Positions 5,597 through 7,247 of a DNA stretch of 7,247 nt are shown one piece after another. This DNA comes from Phycisphaeraceae bacterium (GTDB lineage Bacteria > Planctomycetota > Phycisphaerae > Phycisphaerales > UBA1924): contig WUAK01000144.1 in the NCBI GenBank assembly GCA_009827205.1, positions 1-7,247 of the forward strand, written 5' to 3'. The first letter of the stretch is position 1, and every line of letters starts with the position of its first letter. The translations under genes were made by a program, and so were the position numbers. The notes below the pieces were generated by a model. It made no database searches. It was not told the origin of the DNA and saw only the letters and a list, made by a program, of their open reading frames with translations.

Positions 5597-7247
5597 TTAC
5601 TTGACAACGATGATCGCAGGATCAATCAGCATGACTGGTTGCCCGTTCAGCATGACTGCAGCATCGATCCGCTGCTTCACAACAGGCCAGCCCTGAGGTC
5701 CGACGACGCGCTGCAAAACCTGCTCCATTCCCTGAACAGGAGATGCAACCATTCCACCGGTGAATGATTCAATGAGGTCATCGAAGCTCATCGGACCGGG
5801 GTAGTCGAGGACGTCGTATCGGTCCATGCCGAGTTCGTCGGCCATCGCCTCGATCGTATCTGTGAGAGTGCCGATGTCGTCGGCCATGTTGAGCTCGATG
5901 CCCTTGTCACCCGTGAAGAGCCTGCCCTCGGCGGTCTTCGAGAGATCTATACCCTCACGACCTGCTTCGACCCGACTCGTGAAGAGGTTGTATGTATCGG
6001 TCATCATGTCTCGGACAGCTTTCCGCTGGTCACCGTCCCAGGGCTTGCTGCTGCCAAACAGTTCGGCGTGTGGCCCGCGGCCTCTACCAACAACGTTGAT
6101 GTGGAGTTTGTCGAATACACCCGCGGTAGCAACTTTGCCTCCAACAACACCGATTGAGCCCACGATCGACGAAGGATTGACGAAGATCCTGTCACCCGAG
6201 ACGGCAATGTAGTAACCGCCCGAAGCAGCCATGTTCCCGACACTCACGTACACGGGCTTCTCTTCTGCCACATCACGAGCAGCGCGATAGATCACCTCGC
6301 TCGCAGTGGCTGAGCCGCCCGGCGAGTTGATACGGAGGACGACACCCTTGACGTCGTCATCTTCTTCAAGATCTTTCATGATCCCACGGATCGTCCGGCT
6401 ACCGACTGAAGATGATCCAAACAAACCGCCTTCTGTTGAGTCGCCGTCCATGATGACGCCATCGATATGTACAACAGCTATTGTTGGACGAACTGGATTG
6501 TTCGAGGGATCACGCGAAAGCATGGAGAGCATCGCGAATGGGTTGGAAGGATCGAGCTCCATACCACCGCTGGATTCGACGAGGTCGGTATTCCATCCGA
6601 TTGATGCACCGAGATCATCCTCAAGCATCTCTTCGAGATGCCCCAGATTGACTGCTGTATCGATCAACCCGAGTTCAACACCTGTTTCTGCGGTGGTGTA
6701 GAATGACCGTTGCATAGCTTCATCGAGTTCGCTGTCGGACATCTCATTTCCATCCATCAGGATCGAGCGGATGTTGCCGTACATGCTGTCGAGAAGCTGG
6801 GTGATGTTCTCGTCCCATGCTTCACTTGGCTCTGTGCGTGTGTAGGTCTCGTCGGCACCCTTGTACTTGCCGACTTGCTCGAAACTAGCCTCCGCGCCGA
6901 TCCAGTTGAACATGTCGGCGAGGTAGTACTGCTCCATATAAAGACCGGGCAACGAAACTGGGCTTCCGTGGTGGATAACCGACTCGTCGGCAACAGCGCC
7001 CAGCATGAGGCTTGTTGTGTTGTAGCCGTCTGCGACGACGTAGACTTTCTTGCCTGCGTCTTGAGCATCAGCGATCGCGTCGGCGAGTTCCTCAACGTGA
7101 GTTGACCCTAGAGCGGCGTCGTCGAGCTTGATCACCACAGCACGCAGGTCATCATCCTCAGCAGCTTTCTTGATACCGCCAACGAGGGCCCTGAGGGTGA
7201 CTGTCGAATCACCAGAGAGCCAGTCGAAGGGCCCTGGGCGTTCGGCC
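5597..7247 (-). CDS. sppA: Signal peptide peptidase SppA, long (tandem S49) type, 5' end outside window
   Basis: The frame runs without a stop from the window edge to TAA at 5599-5597, giving 550 visible codons. The N-terminus, with the expected membrane anchor, is missing; the GTG at 7138 is only an internal valine codon. Family S49 protease that cuts cleaved signal peptides in the membrane. It has the two-domain 67K arrangement. The first domain carries YKGA in VGKYKGADETYTR, with the lysine codon at 6862-6860 at the position of the E. coli catalytic Lys209. The second domain carries RINSPGGSATASEV and NMAASGGYY, with the serine codon at 6223-6221 matching the nucleophile Ser409. Lys and Ser are 213 residues apart here and 200 in E. 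coli, so the Ser-Lys dyad is intact. IVGSIGVVGG follows, as in the family. The C-terminus beyond about 5750 is less conserved. It is convergent with frr and functionally unrelated to it. Confidence 0.95.
   Translation of the reverse strand, partial: AERPGPFDWLSGDSTVTLRALVGGIKKAAEDDDLRAVVIKLDDAALGSTHVEELADAIADAQDAGKKVYVVADGYNTTSLMLGAVADESVIHHGSPVSLPGLYMEQYYLADMFNWIGAEASFEQVGKYKGADETYTRTEPSEAWDENITQLLDSMYGNIRSILMDGNEMSDSELDEAMQRSFYTTAETGVELGLIDTAVNLGHLEEMLEDDLGASIGWNTDLVESSGGMELDPSNPFAMLSMLSRDPSNNPVRPTIAVVHIDGVIMDGDSTEGGLFGSSSVGSRTIRGIMKDLEEDDDVKGVVLRINSPGGSATASEVIYRAARDVAEEKPVYVSVGNMAASGGYYIAVSGDRIFVNPSSIVGSIGVVGGKVATAGVFDKLHINVVGRGRGPHAELFGSSKPWDGDQRKAVRDMMTDTYNLFTSRVEAGREGIDLSKTAEGRLFTGDKGIELNMADDIGTLTDTIEAMADELGMDRYDVLDYPGPMSFDDLIESFTGGMVASPVQGMEQVLQRVVGPQGWPVVKQRIDAAVMLNGQPVMLIDPAIIVVK

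Noticed and set aside
5597..7138. Complete sppA starting at 7138
   Set aside because: The codon at 7138-7136 is GTG inside a conserved strand (AVVIKLDDAAL). The open frame continues to the window edge with SppA-like sequence (GPFDWLSGDSTVTLRALVGG), so the gene is cut by the edge.

Overview
The window looks like chromosomal DNA of a Gram-negative-type bacterium. I infer a planctomycete, probably of the Phycisphaerae type. The reasons are a compact ExbB/ExbD operon carrying a membrane-anchored von Willebrand factor A (vWA) protein and secreted helical proteins, weak Shine-Dalgarno sites at several genes, and the style of the housekeeping proteins. No rRNA or marker gene settles this. I see no mobile element, tRNA or CRISPR array.

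Layout. Positions 1-4003 hold six minus-strand genes read from right to left: a vWA protein with one N-terminal membrane segment, a secreted protein of unknown function, an ExbB/TolQ-type proton-channel subunit, two different ExbD/TolR-type subunits, and the first 113 codons of another secreted protein that leaves the window at position 1. Every junction overlaps: four by 4 nt (one TTGA, three ATGA) and the last by 17 nt. The set is almost certainly one transcript and probably one complex. Positions 4004-4196 are a divergent intergenic region. On the plus strand follow pyrH (UMP kinase) and frr (ribosome recycling factor), closed by a perfect 13-bp hairpin terminator at 5536-5570. The terminator also serves the convergent minus-strand gene at 5597-7247, the 3' part of a long tandem-domain signal peptide peptidase (sppA).

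How the genes may work together. ExbB with ExbD normally forms a proton-driven motor in the inner membrane that moves a TonB or TolA partner. No classical TonB or TolA is present here. The first gene, however, encodes a protein with TonB/TolA topology: a short cytoplasmic N-terminus, one membrane helix, and an acidic periplasmic linker. Its helix carries the Ser-x-x-x-His pattern that TonB and TolA use to couple to their motors. Its C-terminal domain is a vWA domain with an intact metal site (MIDAS). The most interesting reading is an energised periplasmic vWA arm driven by one ExbB and two ExbDs, with two secreted helical proteins as partners. The SxxxH pattern, MIDAS residues and overlaps are visible in the sequence; the joint function is inference.
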